Below, one piece after another: positions 9,331 through 16,859 of a stretch of 19,506 nt of DNA (position 1 is the stretch's first letter; the number at the start of each line of letters is the position of its first letter). The DNA comes from Terfezia claveryi. Its lineage: Eukaryota; Ascomycota; Pezizomycetes; Pezizales; Pezizaceae. The notes beneath the pieces are model-generated. The model made no database searches, was not told the DNA's origin, and worked only from the letters and a program-made list of their open reading frames with translations. The position numbers and the translations under genes are program-made. The DNA lies in NCBI GenBank assembly GCA_015179025.1, contig WHUX01000558.1, positions 1 to 19,506 of the forward strand, written 5' to 3'.

Positions 9331-10767
9331 GCTATCAGGATCCAAGTGAGCTAGTATAGGTGCTGAGCAGAAGGCTTCCTTGAGGTTCTGGAAGGCGGAT
9401 TGGGCTTCTGGACTCCAGTGGAATCGCCGATCCTTTTTGGTCAGGGCTGTGAGGGAGGCCATGATGTTGGAATATTCTAGAATGAACCATCGGTAAAAGT
9501 TGGCGAATCCCAGGAAGGCCTGGACATCCTTGAGATTTGCTGGGATTTCCCATTCCTGAACGGCGGTGACCTTGGCAGGGTCCATTCTAATACCTTCCGT
9601 AGTGATGATTAACCCTAGATACTTAACCTTCTGCATATGGAACTTGCATTTCTCGGGCTTGAGGTACAACTCGGCTTGCTCCAGCTTCTCCAATACCTGC
9701 CAGACATGAATCCTGTGCTCTACTAGGGTGTCTGAATAAATCAAGATATCATCGAGGTAAGCCGTGCAGAACATATCCAGAAAGTCCCGTAAGGTGTCAT
9801 TGATAAAGTGCTGGAAAGAGGCAGGGGCATTGGTTAGGTCAAAGGGCATGACGTTGTACTCGAAGTGGCCATAACGTGTCTGGAAGACCGTTTTCCACTC
9901 CTCCCCTTCAGCGATCCGTACCAGGTTGTATGCCCCTCGCAAGTCCAATTTGGTAAACCATTTCGCCTTAGAAAGCCTGGCTAATGTCTCCTGGATCAGA
10001 GGTAGAGGGTATCTGTTTTTGACCATTATTTCTTTTAGGCCACAATAATTAACACACAACCGAAGAGAGCCATCCAACTTCTTTACGAATAGCACCGGGG
10101 CACCCGCTGGAGAGGAGCTGTAGCGAATGAAGCTCTTGTTGAGGTTTTCCTCCAAGTATTTCTTCAGGGCCTCCAGCTCCACCCGTGACATTCCGTAGAG
10201 GGGCCCATAGGGGCGGGTCTTACCCTCTACCAGTGGAATTGTGTGGTCATAAGGTCGGTGGGGCGCCAGCTTCTCCACGGCTTTTTCTGAGAACAGATCA
10301 ATAAACTCATGGTATTTATCTGTGACTATGGCCTTCCACTCCTCCTTAGGCCGCATCTTGTTGATTTCCATGTTCACCTCATGTATGGACAGGGCATGAG
10401 CCTTCAGCTTGTGCATCCTGGTGAGGTAAGCGAAAGCCCCTGCCCCGATGAAGCTAACATTCAGAGGTTTTTGGGGACCTGGAGGCACAGGGGAAACAGG
10501 GGAATTGGCATCGAAGTGCACAAGCAGGTGCACCACTTGGGTCGGGTAAGTTACCGGGGGTGGCAAGGCACACAGCCCAGTAATGGTGGCCTTCGGATTC
10601 CCACAGTGTTTTTTGCAAAACTGGCTATTGAACTGCAGAGTATAAGAGCTGAAGCTGACCAATACATTATGCATTCTTAGCCACGGGATTCCAAGCACAA
10701 TCAGGTATTTGATCTTAGTCACAAACATCGGGAGGGCTTCGGAGTGATCCCCGACCAGGGCAGGCAT
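9331..10767 (-). pseudogene. Element B reverse transcriptase
   Basis: This long open block covers the protease-RT spacer, the RT and the connection. It shows PHRPYDHTIPL and the substrate-strand motif SSSPAGAPVLFVKK; motif A KLDLRGAYNLVRI with Asp at 9943-9945; PFDLTNAPASFQHFIND, in which Gly of the usual PFGLTNAP is now Asp; and YLDDILIYSD with YLDD at 9748-9759. The thumb LKPEKCKFH and KVKYLGLIIT and the connection VQAFLGFANFYRWF follow. The end is a frameshift into RNase H near 9330. The active site itself is intact. One Gly-to-Asp change and a few others fit G-to-A mutation. Confidence 0.92.
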
Positions 10768-11038
10768 GCATGCGATATCGGTGATATCTCCGGGAGGAGA
10801 TGGGTCAACCGTCGATGATATCCAGACACCGGAGGGTTTTTAGCTTTGACGTAGGTATGGAGAATTTACTGACAAAGGCCTGGTCAATGAAGGCAATTCC
10901 TGAAGCTCTGCAATCTATAAGGGCTGACGTGGTGATTGTTCTATCATTGATATTGAGGGAGATAGATACAACAAAATGCTCACTGAACAAGTGAGATTCG
11001 TCAACAGTAGAAGAAACAGAAAATGCAGACAAAGGCAA
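10768..11038 (-). pseudogene. Element B aspartic protease, damaged
   Basis: The frame from 11038 reads SEHFVVSISLNIND and then ALIDCRASGIAFIDQAFVSKF. The presumed catalytic Asp is at 10913-10915. The residue two positions on is Arg where chromovirus proteases carry Gly (Asp-x-Gly-Ala), so the active-site loop is damaged. The frame ends at a TGA (10805-10807) inside DIIDG-PISS. Copy C has CGA there (GRPISS), so this is a CpG-to-TpG change. One extra base near 10790 then shifts the frame into RT. Confidence 0.78.
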
Positions 11039-12270
11039 ATGGCCTGGGTAGGTCCCTTGCTAGTGTCAGTAACTAGGCAAGGGACAGGGCTTTTCCTGAC
11101 TCATCAACCTCCTCGATCCGGGGTACTGGAGTATCGAAAATGGCGTGAATGGCCAGGGTACGGGCTTTCAGAAGGGGCAGGCTGCGATAAAATGATCAGC
11201 CTTCCCGACGCAATATACAAGCCTTTATCCCTGCGCCTGTCCTGTTCCTCCTGCGTCAATCGAGGCCTTCCCGAGGACAAATCCATAGGGCGGGCCAACC
11301 TGGCACCAGCGAAGGATGTGCCGGTTTATTGGCCAAGGTCGTGGTTGTTGCAGAGGATTGGGCTGGCTTCGGTGCTGTTGTTTGGTGTTGCTGTGGTTGC
11401 TGAGGTGAGCGGGTGGCAGGGCGGAAGGTAAGGCGATGTCTCAACCTAGCCATCCATTGTTCCACCCTGGATGCCTGGTCGATTAATTCGTCAAGACTCT
11501 TGGTCTCTGGGAGGGTGACCATGGCTTGTTGAAGCTCATCATTCAGTCCCTCCTGGAACTGCTCAAGCTTTGACTGGTCATTCTACAATACTTCTGCTGC
11601 CAGCCTGGAGAACTCTGCCACATATGTGGACAGATCCGAATTACGTTGTTTTAGGGCTCGGAGGGCTTGGCTAGCCATGCCCACGGTATCGGGGTCCCCA
11701 AAAGCCCTGTTAAAATAGCAAAGAGTGCCGGGATGCCATCCAGCTTAATCCCAGTCTCAAGGAATATGGCTGGATTTGATCTACTGCCTTACCCTCCAGC
11801 AGGGCAAAGACATAAGCCAATCGGTGTTGCTCGGATGGGAATTTGCTTAAGTCCCCATTGAGTTTGAGGTTTACTGAGGTCTTTCAGGCTCGGAAGCGAG
11901 CCCTATCTCTATTGAATTTGGAGAGGGTTGGAATACTTTCGGTTTTGGTGGTTAGTGCGGAGGGTGGGGTTGCCGACATAGCAGCCATAGTGTGGTTGAG
12001 AGTCTGGATCGTGGTTCGCTTGTTGGCTAGAGCGATGGTAGCATTGTCGAGGTCGTTTTGGAGTACTATGATTTCTTCATCGGCAGATCTCAGTTTTCAT
12101 TCAGCCATGGCCAAGCTATTGCCGAGTTCGGCCCCGATGGCATCCATGGCCTTGAAGATGTCAATGATTTCTCGACGATAGGCATTCAATTCGTTCGGGC
12201 CTGAGGGTATAGAGGAGCTTCTCCAGGTCTGGAACCTGACGGCGGGTGGTGGGAGAGCTGCTCCTGACAT
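11039..12270 (-). pseudogene. Element B Gag
   Basis: The likely start is the ATG at 12268-12270 (MSGAALPPPAVRF), the first ATG after the primer site. An N-terminal helical part follows (ELNAYRREIIDIFKAMDAIG; EEIIVLQNDLDNATIALANK). The capsid-like core reads GDLSKFPSEQHRLAYVFALL, FGDPDTVGMASQALRALKQ, LSTYVAEFSRLAAEVL and FQEGLNDELQQAMVTLP. The tail is rich in Gln, Pro and Thr, and a decayed zinc knuckle lies at 11177-11220 (CVGKADHFIAAC, first Cys lost by a shift). Stops lie near 12095 and 11900. A TAG in the capsid (EVL-NDQS) sits where Gln is likely. At least two frameshifts occur. Expected length about 410 residues. Confidence 0.82.
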
Positions 12271-12295
12271 GACTGCATACCAGTTGGTCCAAAGC

Positions 12296-12304
12296 ATCCA
12301 ACAT
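12296..12304 (-). promoter_or_regulatory. Proposed self-priming primer-binding site of element B
   Basis: On the sense strand the bases two positions after the 5' LTR read ATGTTGGAT. They are perfectly complementary to ATCCAACAT in the LTR sense strand (15563-15571; also 6893-6901), about 30 bases downstream of a TATA-like run, that is, near the expected transcript 5' end. This is the arrangement of Tf1-type elements, where the transcript 5' end folds back and primes reverse transcription. I see no obvious tRNA 3'-end complement at the LTR border. Nine bases is short, so the call is moderate. Confidence 0.55.
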
Positions 12305-12306
12305 AG

Positions 12307-12552
12307 TGTAACGAGGGCTCTGGGGGACAAGGTGACCAAGGGGTACGCCGGGGGAGTGGTAAGGGGCAATCGCACACGTAGGAGCGCTACGTGTGTGATC
12401 TAGGGAAAGGCTAGGGTAAGACACACATAGGAATGCTACGTGTGTGACCAGGGGAAGGCTGAGACAGTGGGCAAGGGCAAGAGGCAAGAGAGGTAGAGGG
12501 TAAGGGACACAAGACACACAGAGGCAGTTGTACTGCAGAGTTGTTTGTATGA
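12307..12552 (-). repeat. 5' LTR of element B, inner part (before the insertion)
   Basis: This part begins TGTAACGAGG like the other LTR and matches 6580-6825, with transitions scattered throughout. It keeps the perfect hairpin CACACGTAG / CTACGTGTG at 12372-12394. It ends in GA, the two bases duplicated by the foldback insertion. With the outer part it makes a 541-bp LTR. Confidence 0.95.
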
Positions 12553-12565
12553 CATCAGCAAGAAA
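12553..12565 (+). repeat. Left 13-bp terminal inverted repeat of the foldback element
   Basis: CATCAGCAAGAAA is the exact reverse complement of the right terminus at 15480-15492. It follows directly after the GA duplication (12551-12552). Confidence 0.93.
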
Positions 12566-12571
12566 AAAGTG

Positions 12572-12763
12572 GCGTCCGGACGCACCGCCCAGCGTCTGGA
12601 CGCAAGAGCTCGCGCGTGTGCGTCCTGTGCGTCCTGTGCGTCTGGACGCTGGCTGAGTTGCAACATAATCAGGACGCCCGGCTGAGTTGCAACACAATCA
12701 GGACGCCCGGCTGAGTTGCAATACAATCTGGACACTATTGGGGCAACCAAAGCCGTCCGGACG
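12572..12763. repeat. Left subterminal repeats of the foldback element
   Basis: The self-complementary 12-mer GCGTCCGGACGC lies at 12572-12583, with a variant (CGTCCGGACG) at 12754-12763. A GTGCGTCCTGTGCGTCC-type run at 12618-12649 recurs in the same direction at the right end. A 29-bp unit beginning GGCTGAGTTGCAAC is repeated in tandem nearly three times from 12651 to about 12733. Subterminal repeats of this kind bind transposase in several DNA transposon families. Binding here is inferred only. Confidence 0.8.
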
Positions 12764-12993
12764 CTGGTTGGCATATTTCAATCTCTGGATATTAGAGTTC
12801 CTTCCCTTGGCATCATCATATTGTTAACGATATAGTTACAATGCACCCGCTTGTATGTACGACGCTGTAATACCAGCCAGGTGCGTAGCCACTATTGCAG
12901 CCATTGAATATGCATGCAGCGGAAATATCCATTGTATTCGCTAATAATTATATACACAGAAGCATTGCGTAATAAATATATATATTGAACATG

Positions 12994-13167
12994 CACTCGC
13001 TGCCTCAATCGCTCTAACACTCGCTCTAATACTCGCTCCAATAGTCGCTCTAATACTCGCTCCAATAGTCGCTCTAATACTCGCTTTAATACTCGCTCTA
13101 ATAGTCGCTCTAATACTCGCTCTATTGCTCGCTCTATTGCTCGCTCTGTTACTCGCTCCAATACTCC
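12994..13167. repeat. 12-bp minisatellite in the left arm
   Basis: About 14 imperfect copies of a 12-base unit (plus strand CTCGCTCTAATA, with CCAATAGT variants). Because 12 is divisible by three, both strands stay open and give four-residue protein repeats (ERVL or RASI type). The mirror array is at 14791-14976. Confidence 0.9.
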
Positions 13168-13489
13168 ACTCAAATGCTCGCCGTAATGTGGTGGGATATA
13201 GAGCGAAGGGAAAATGCGCGGGGAAGGGAGGTATATTTACAGGAAAACCATAGTTGCCAAGGCCGACTGCTAAGGCCGACAATTTAGACTTTCCGAAGAC
13301 AACGAGATAAGGGATAACAAGAGAAGTGGCATGACAGTGACCAATGGCGCTCAGCCCCCTTTCGCCCGCGGGTGCCGTACTATTCAATGCCTGGCCTGGT
13401 AATAGTCATATTGGGAAATGGTACTCGTGGTATTGAGATATGTGCGGAGTTCACGCTTTATGATATGTTTCGTAGGAATTCATGCATTC

Positions 13490-14209
13490 GCGGGCATATA
13501 TATATATATATATATGTGCGAGAAACTCGTGCCTTTGGAGACATATATATATATGCGAGAAATCCATGCATTCGCGAGCATATATATATATATGTGCGAG
13601 AAACTCGTGCTTTTGTAGACATATATATATATATGCGAGAAACTCGTGCTTTTGGAGACATATATATATATATGCGAGAAACTCGTGCTTTTGGAGACAT
13701 ATATATATATGTGCGAGAAACTCGTGCTTTTGGAGACATATATATATATATGCGAGAAATCCATGCATTCACGGGCATATATATATATATATGCGAGAAA
13801 CTCGTGCTTTTGAAGACATATATATATATATGCGAGAAACTCGTGCTTTTGGAGACATATATATATATATGTGCGAGAAACTCGTGCTTTTGGAGACATA
13901 TATATATATATATGCGAGAAATCCATGCATTCGCAGGCATATGCGAGAAACTCGTGCTTTTGAAGACATATATATATATATACGAGAAATCCATACATTC
14001 GCGAGCATATATATATATACGTGCGAGAAACTCGTGCTTTTGAAGACATATATATATATATGTGCGAGAAACTCATGCTTTTGGAGACATATATATATAT
14101 ATGCGAGAAATCCATGCATTCGCGAGCATATATATATATATTCGAGAAACTCGTGCTTGTGGAAACATATATATATATATGCTAGAAATCCATGCATTCG
14201 CGAGCTTAT
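13490..14209 (+). repeat. Inner minisatellite, forward array, about 18 units
   Basis: Two unit types, about 37 bp each, alternate irregularly, always joined by an (AT)5-10 run. Type 1 reads GCGAGAAACTCGTGCTTTTG plus GAGAC. Type 2 reads GCGAGAAATCCATGCATTCG plus CGAGC. I count about 12 of type 1 and 6 of type 2. Type 1 holds a small hairpin (CGAG-AAA-CTCG) and type 2 holds ATGCAT and GCGA/TCGC arms. The long plus- and minus-strand frames here (IYIY-rich) are products of the repeat. Confidence 0.93.
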
Positions 14210-14213
14210 ATAA

Positions 14214-14465
14214 GTATATATGTCTCCACAAGGACGAGTTTCTCGCACATATATATGTAAGTCTCCAAAAGCACGAGTTTCTCGCATATATATATATATG
14301 TCTTCAAAAGCACGAGTTTCTCGCACATATATATATATGTGCTCGCGAATGCATGGATTTCTCGCATATATATATATATGTCTCCAAATGCATGAGTTTC
14401 TCGCACATATATATATATGTCTCCAAAAGCACGAGTTTCTCGCACATATATATATATATATGCCC
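14214..14465 (-). repeat. Inner minisatellite, reverse array, about 6 units
   Basis: The same two unit types as 13490-14209, in reverse complement, joined by (AT)n. There are about five of type 1 and one of type 2, then the border unit shared with the left arm. Three times fewer units than the forward array shows that copy number changed after the palindrome formed. Confidence 0.92.
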
Positions 14466-14790
14466 GTGAATGCATGAATTCCTACGAAACATATCATAAA
14501 GCGTGAACTCCGCACATATCTCAATACCACGACTACGATTTCCCAATATGACTATTACCAGGCCAGGCATTGAATAGTACGGCACCCGCGGGCGAAAGGG
14601 GGCTGAGCGCCATCGGTCACTGTCATGCCACTTCTCTTGTTATCCCTTATCTCATTGTCTTCGGAAAGTCTAAATTGTCGGCCTTAGCAGTCGGCCTTGG
14701 CAACTATGGTTTTCCTGTATATATACCTCCCTTCCCCGCGCATTTTCCCTTCGCTCTATATCCCAGCACATTACGGCGAGCATTTGAGTG

Positions 14791-14976
14791 GAGTATTGGA
14801 GCGAGTAACAGAGCGAGCAATAGAGCGAGTATTAGGGCGAGTATTAGAGCGAGTATTGGAGCGAGTATTAGAGCGACTATTAGAGTGAGTATTAGAGCGA
14901 CATTGGAGCGAGTATTAGAGCGACTATTGGAGCGAGTATTAAAGCGAGTGTTAGAGCGAGTAAAGCAGCGAGTACA
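14791..14976. repeat. 12-bp minisatellite in the right arm
   Basis: Mirror of 12994-13167. Units read GAGCGAGTATTA and GAGCGACTATTG on the plus strand. It differs from the left array by small unit gains and losses (for example a three-base loss near 14900). Confidence 0.9.
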
Positions 14977-15248
14977 TGTTCTATATATATATATTTTACT
15001 CAATACTTCTGTGTATTTAATTATTAGCGAATACAATGGATATTTCCGCTGCGTGCATATTCAATGGCTGCAATAGTGGCTACGCACCTGGCTGGCGTTA
15101 GAGCGTCATACATATAAGCTGGTGCATTGTAGAAGAGAGCGATTGTGGGGTATGCAGTTAACAACGCCAGTGGTAGAACCTAGAGCGTTGGGGATGAGCA
15201 GCCCGTTCCATGTTGCATCCAAGAGGCGGAGCATCTACAAAGCGCGTG

Positions 15249-15464
15249 TGTTGCGTCCCAGGCGTGGGAGCACACTTGTGTTGCGTTCTAGGAGCAGAAG
15301 CACGCTTATGTTGCGTCCTGGCGTAGGAACACCTGCACGGTCGAGTGTTGCGTCCCAAGCGTGGGCGCCAGCTGCTAGTGCGCCCGAGCAAGAGGAACAA
15401 GCACTGGCGTCCTGATCTTGAGTTTTCGTCCTGTGCGTCCTGTGCGTCCTGTGCGTCCGGACGC
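15249..15464. repeat. Right subterminal repeats of the foldback element
   Basis: A unit starting TGTTGCGTCC occurs four times, at 15249, 15279, 15309 and 15346, with spacings of 30, 30 and 37. A CGTCCTGTG run follows at 15427-15452, ending in GCGTCCGGACGC at 15453-15464. That 12-mer is also the outermost subterminal motif on the left, about 20 bp from the tip there and 28 bp here. Confidence 0.8.
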
Positions 15465-15479
15465 ACGGACGCAAGACGA

Positions 15480-15492
15480 TTTCTTGCTGATG
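15480..15492 (-). repeat. Right 13-bp terminal inverted repeat of the foldback element
   Basis: TTTCTTGCTGATG, the exact reverse complement of 12553-12565, followed by the second GA (15493-15494). Confidence 0.93.
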
Positions 15493-15789
15493 GAGACAAG
15501 GATGTGCACAAGGGAGGTGCACAAGTGCTGGGAGAAGCAAGGTCCTATATTGGGTATACAAGATGTTGGATAGGGATCCAACGAGAGGGCGAGAAACGAA
15601 GATATATATACATGATTCCAGGCCAAGGCCATGGAAGGAATAAGCTTTCCGAGATTCTTATCTCGGAAGCTAAGATAACAATCACCCATCGACAATACCC
15701 GAACAAGCCTGTTTCGAGTGTCAAAACAGCACGACACCCTAACAAGCCTGTTCGAGTGTCAAATCAAGACTAAGGACACAGTTGTGACA
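15493..15789 (-). repeat. 5' LTR of element B, outer part (promoter side)
   Basis: The outer part matches 6824-7119 and ends TGACA next to TATTG. In sense direction it is the start of the LTR and holds the TATA-like run and the proposed transcript start, so the foldback element sits downstream of the promoter, in the transcribed part of the LTR. Confidence 0.94.
15563..15611 (-). promoter_or_regulatory. Promoter region in 5' LTR of element B
   Basis: A TATA-like run lies at 15602-15611 on the minus strand. About 30 bases further on is ATCCAACAT (15563-15571), the proposed RNA 5' end, complementary to the primer-binding site. The start site is inferred from spacing only. Confidence 0.5.
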
Positions 15790-15794
15790 TATTG
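15790..15794. repeat. Right target-site duplication of element B (TATTG)
   Basis: Exact copy of 6575-6579, directly after the LTR end. Confidence 0.93.
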
Positions 15795-15945
15795 GGAGAA
15801 TTCCCAATTTTTCTTTAGTCTAGGTAGACAGTGGGGCTGGGATACTCTCTGGAATTTGGATGTGGATAAGACTAGTTCTTATAATCCTCACCCTTATTGG
15901 ACTTCTGAGGCACTTTCTAGATCTCAGAACTACCAGATTAGGTAG
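15795..15945 (+). pseudogene. 3' part of the small plus-strand frame split by element B
   Basis: Directly after the duplication the plus strand is open for 49 codons to a TAG at 15943-15945: ENSQFFFSLGRQWGWDTLW, then LDVDKTSSYNPHPYWTSEAL and SRSQNYQIR. Rich in Trp, Tyr and Ser, it looks like real coding sequence rather than random AT-rich DNA. It joins in frame to the segment ending at 6579. Family unknown. Confidence 0.4.
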
Positions 15946-16273
15946 TTTCCTTTGTTTCCTTTGTATTTGCCAGTTAAATACAATTGTTGTTGCCCTCTTG
16001 TATTGCTATTGCTTGGATAGTCTTATTTGTTGCTATTTCTTTTGAAGAATAGTCTTACTGTTGCTATTTGGAGGATAGTCTTACTGCTGACTGTCAGACT
16101 TTGTTGCTACTGTACTGTATGCTGTTGGCTTATACTGGCTCTAGTTTCTACTCTTTCTGGTAGAAACTTATTATTGATTAGGTAAAGTTGATCAGACCTT
16201 CCTGTTATGTAAGAATCAAGTTCTTAGGTTAAAAAAATGTAAGTGTTTATAAAGGGGACTGGAGAATCAGATT

Positions 16274-16297
16274 AGATTAGATAAGATTATCTAATCT
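16274..16297. repeat. Perfect 11-bp inverted repeat, 2-base loop
   Basis: AGATTAGATAA, GA, TTATCTAATCT. A perfect hairpin in AT-rich DNA with no T-run directly after it on either strand, so not an obvious terminator. Confidence 0.85.
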
Positions 16298-16625
16298 ATC
16301 AGATAATCTCAAGCTAGTAATATATACTACAAAGTAAATTACTAATACTGGTATTATTAATCCTCACTATTAAAATTATTACCAGTAGCATAAGATTACT
16401 GTAATAGGTAAAGTAGTATAGGAGTGCCAAAGGCACTTAGGAATTAACCAGTGGAACTTCTATATTGATTATACTCTAACTATCTCTGGGTTCTAACTAT
16501 CTGTCCAACTGAAGGAAAATTTAGGAGACTATATGTATTGTGAATAGGGTAGTGCTGGGGTAGTGCTGGGGCAGTGCACCATCATCTGACCTTTACATGA
16601 TTTGAAATCAATACAATAGAAGGTT

Positions 16626-16653
16626 CTAGATAGTACTTCCAAGTACTATCTAG
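16626..16653. repeat. Perfect 13-bp inverted repeat, 2-base loop
   Basis: CTAGATAGTACTT, CC, AAGTACTATCTAG. A perfect 28-base hairpin unit in noncoding DNA. Confidence 0.88.
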
Positions 16654-16685
16654 TACAAAATAGGTTAAGTCTTTCCTAGACTTAT

Positions 16686-16758
16686 ACATGTGAAAGCATG
16701 TGAAATAACATGTGAAAGCATGTGATAATATGTGAAAGCATGTGATAATATGTGAAAT
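16686..16758. repeat. Tandem repeat, about 22 bp x 3.3
   Basis: Units built from ATGTGAAAGC and ATGTGATAAT halves follow each other with one or two base changes. The minus-strand reading (HAFTCYFTCFHM type) is a product of the repeat. Confidence 0.8.
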
Positions 16759-16859
16759 ATTAGCAAGGTAGACAGCACACAATGTTGTGTGTTTTGAAAT
16801 GCTTGCTGAGTAAGAAAATACATAAGAAATACATTTGTAAGTAGAGGGTTAGTTATAAG

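Larger units (their letters stand above)
12838..14209 (+). repeat. Left arm of the giant palindrome
   Basis: From ACAATGCACC at 12838 inward this arm is the near-identical reverse complement of 14210-15130. It contains unique-looking sequence (12838-12993, 13168-13489), a 12-bp minisatellite, and the inner (AT)n-linked minisatellite. The arm is about 450 bp longer than its partner, almost all from extra inner minisatellite units. Non-repeat parts differ from the other arm at only a few positions, so the arms are young or kept alike by gene conversion. Confidence 0.93.
14210..15130 (-). repeat. Right arm of the giant palindrome
   Basis: Reverse complement of the left arm, from the centre (CTTATATAAG at 14205-14214) to GGTGCATTGT ending at 15130. 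It carries the shorter inner array and the 12-bp minisatellite. Beyond 15130 the two sides no longer match, so the palindrome sits within, not at the ends of, the 13-bp-TIR element. Confidence 0.93.
12553..15492. mobile_element. Foldback (long inverted repeat) element nested in the B LTR
   Basis: The ends are set by comparing the two B LTRs: 2,940 bp are extra here, flanked by GA on both sides. The termini are perfect 13-bp inverted repeats (CATCAGCAAGAAA). Next inward are GC-rich subterminal repeats built around GCGTCCGGACGC. Then comes a huge imperfect palindrome (arms 12838-14209 and 14210-15130). No transposase or other enzyme motif is visible, so this is a non-autonomous DNA transposon, probably moved in trans. 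The 2-bp duplication, short inverted repeats and subterminal repeats recall CACTA-like elements, but the ends do not read CACTA. The family is therefore open. Confidence 0.9.
6580..15789 (-). mobile_element. Retrotransposon B: Ty3/gypsy chromovirus with nested insertion
   Basis: This is a full-length but inactivated LTR retrotransposon on the minus strand. Both ends are defined by LTRs starting TGTAAC and ending TGACA, and by a TATTG duplication on each side. It spans 9,210 bp. Removing the 2,940-bp foldback element and its extra GA leaves 6,268 bp. In sense order it has the LTR, primer site, Gag, protease, RT, RNase H, integrase, chromodomain, polypurine tract and LTR, as in fungal chromoviruses of the Tf1/MAGGY type. 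The LTRs differ at about a dozen places in their first 175 bp by eye, nearly all transitions, so the insertion is not recent or has been hit by RIP. The pol frame has many breaks. Confidence 0.95.
15946..16859. other. AT-rich noncoding stretch with small repeats
   Basis: There is no credible gene in six frames. It is AT-rich and contains a degenerate repeat near 16012-16095 (GATAGTCTTA with TTGCTATTT, about three copies). There is a TATA-like TTTATAAAGG at 16245, two perfect palindromes, a run of GTAGTGCTGGGG copies at 16546-16577, and a tandem repeat at 16686-16758. It may contain the 5' LTR of element A or old RIP-eroded repeats, but no LTR border could be shown from this window. Confidence 0.6.

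Noticed and set aside
10309..10680. Plus-strand frame opposite element B RT
   Set aside because: Shadow of the strongly coding minus-strand RT block.
12280..12306. tRNA-type primer-binding site beginning TGG at the LTR border of B
   Set aside because: The first bases after the LTR on the sense strand are CTATGTTGG, so TGG is not at the border. The perfect LTR complement fits self-priming better.
12892..13173. Leucine-rich or coiled-coil protein (ERVLERLLERVL type)
   Set aside because: It is a direct translation of the 12-bp minisatellite. The other frame gives an equally open RASI-type repeat, and the opposite strand is also open.
13490..14465. CRISPR-like array
   Set aside because: Repeats are joined by plain (AT)n rather than unique spacers, two repeat types mix, the array inverts at its centre, and the surroundings are eukaryotic retrotransposons without cas genes.
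13372..14530. Several overlapping open frames of 100-250 codons on both strands, rich in IYIY and RETRAF-like repeats
   Set aside because: They arise because the repeat units and AT linkers lack stops in many frames. The same array is open on both strands, and no start context or non-repeat domain is seen.
15158..15561. Minus-strand frames rich in DAQDAQDAQ and RTHRTHRT
   Set aside because: Products of the CGTCCTGTG tandem repeat at the right end of the foldback element.
15946..16859. 5' LTR of element A
   Set aside because: The AT-rich content, the TATA-like run at 16245 and the position are suggestive, but no TG...CA pair, primer site or second copy is available in the window to prove borders.
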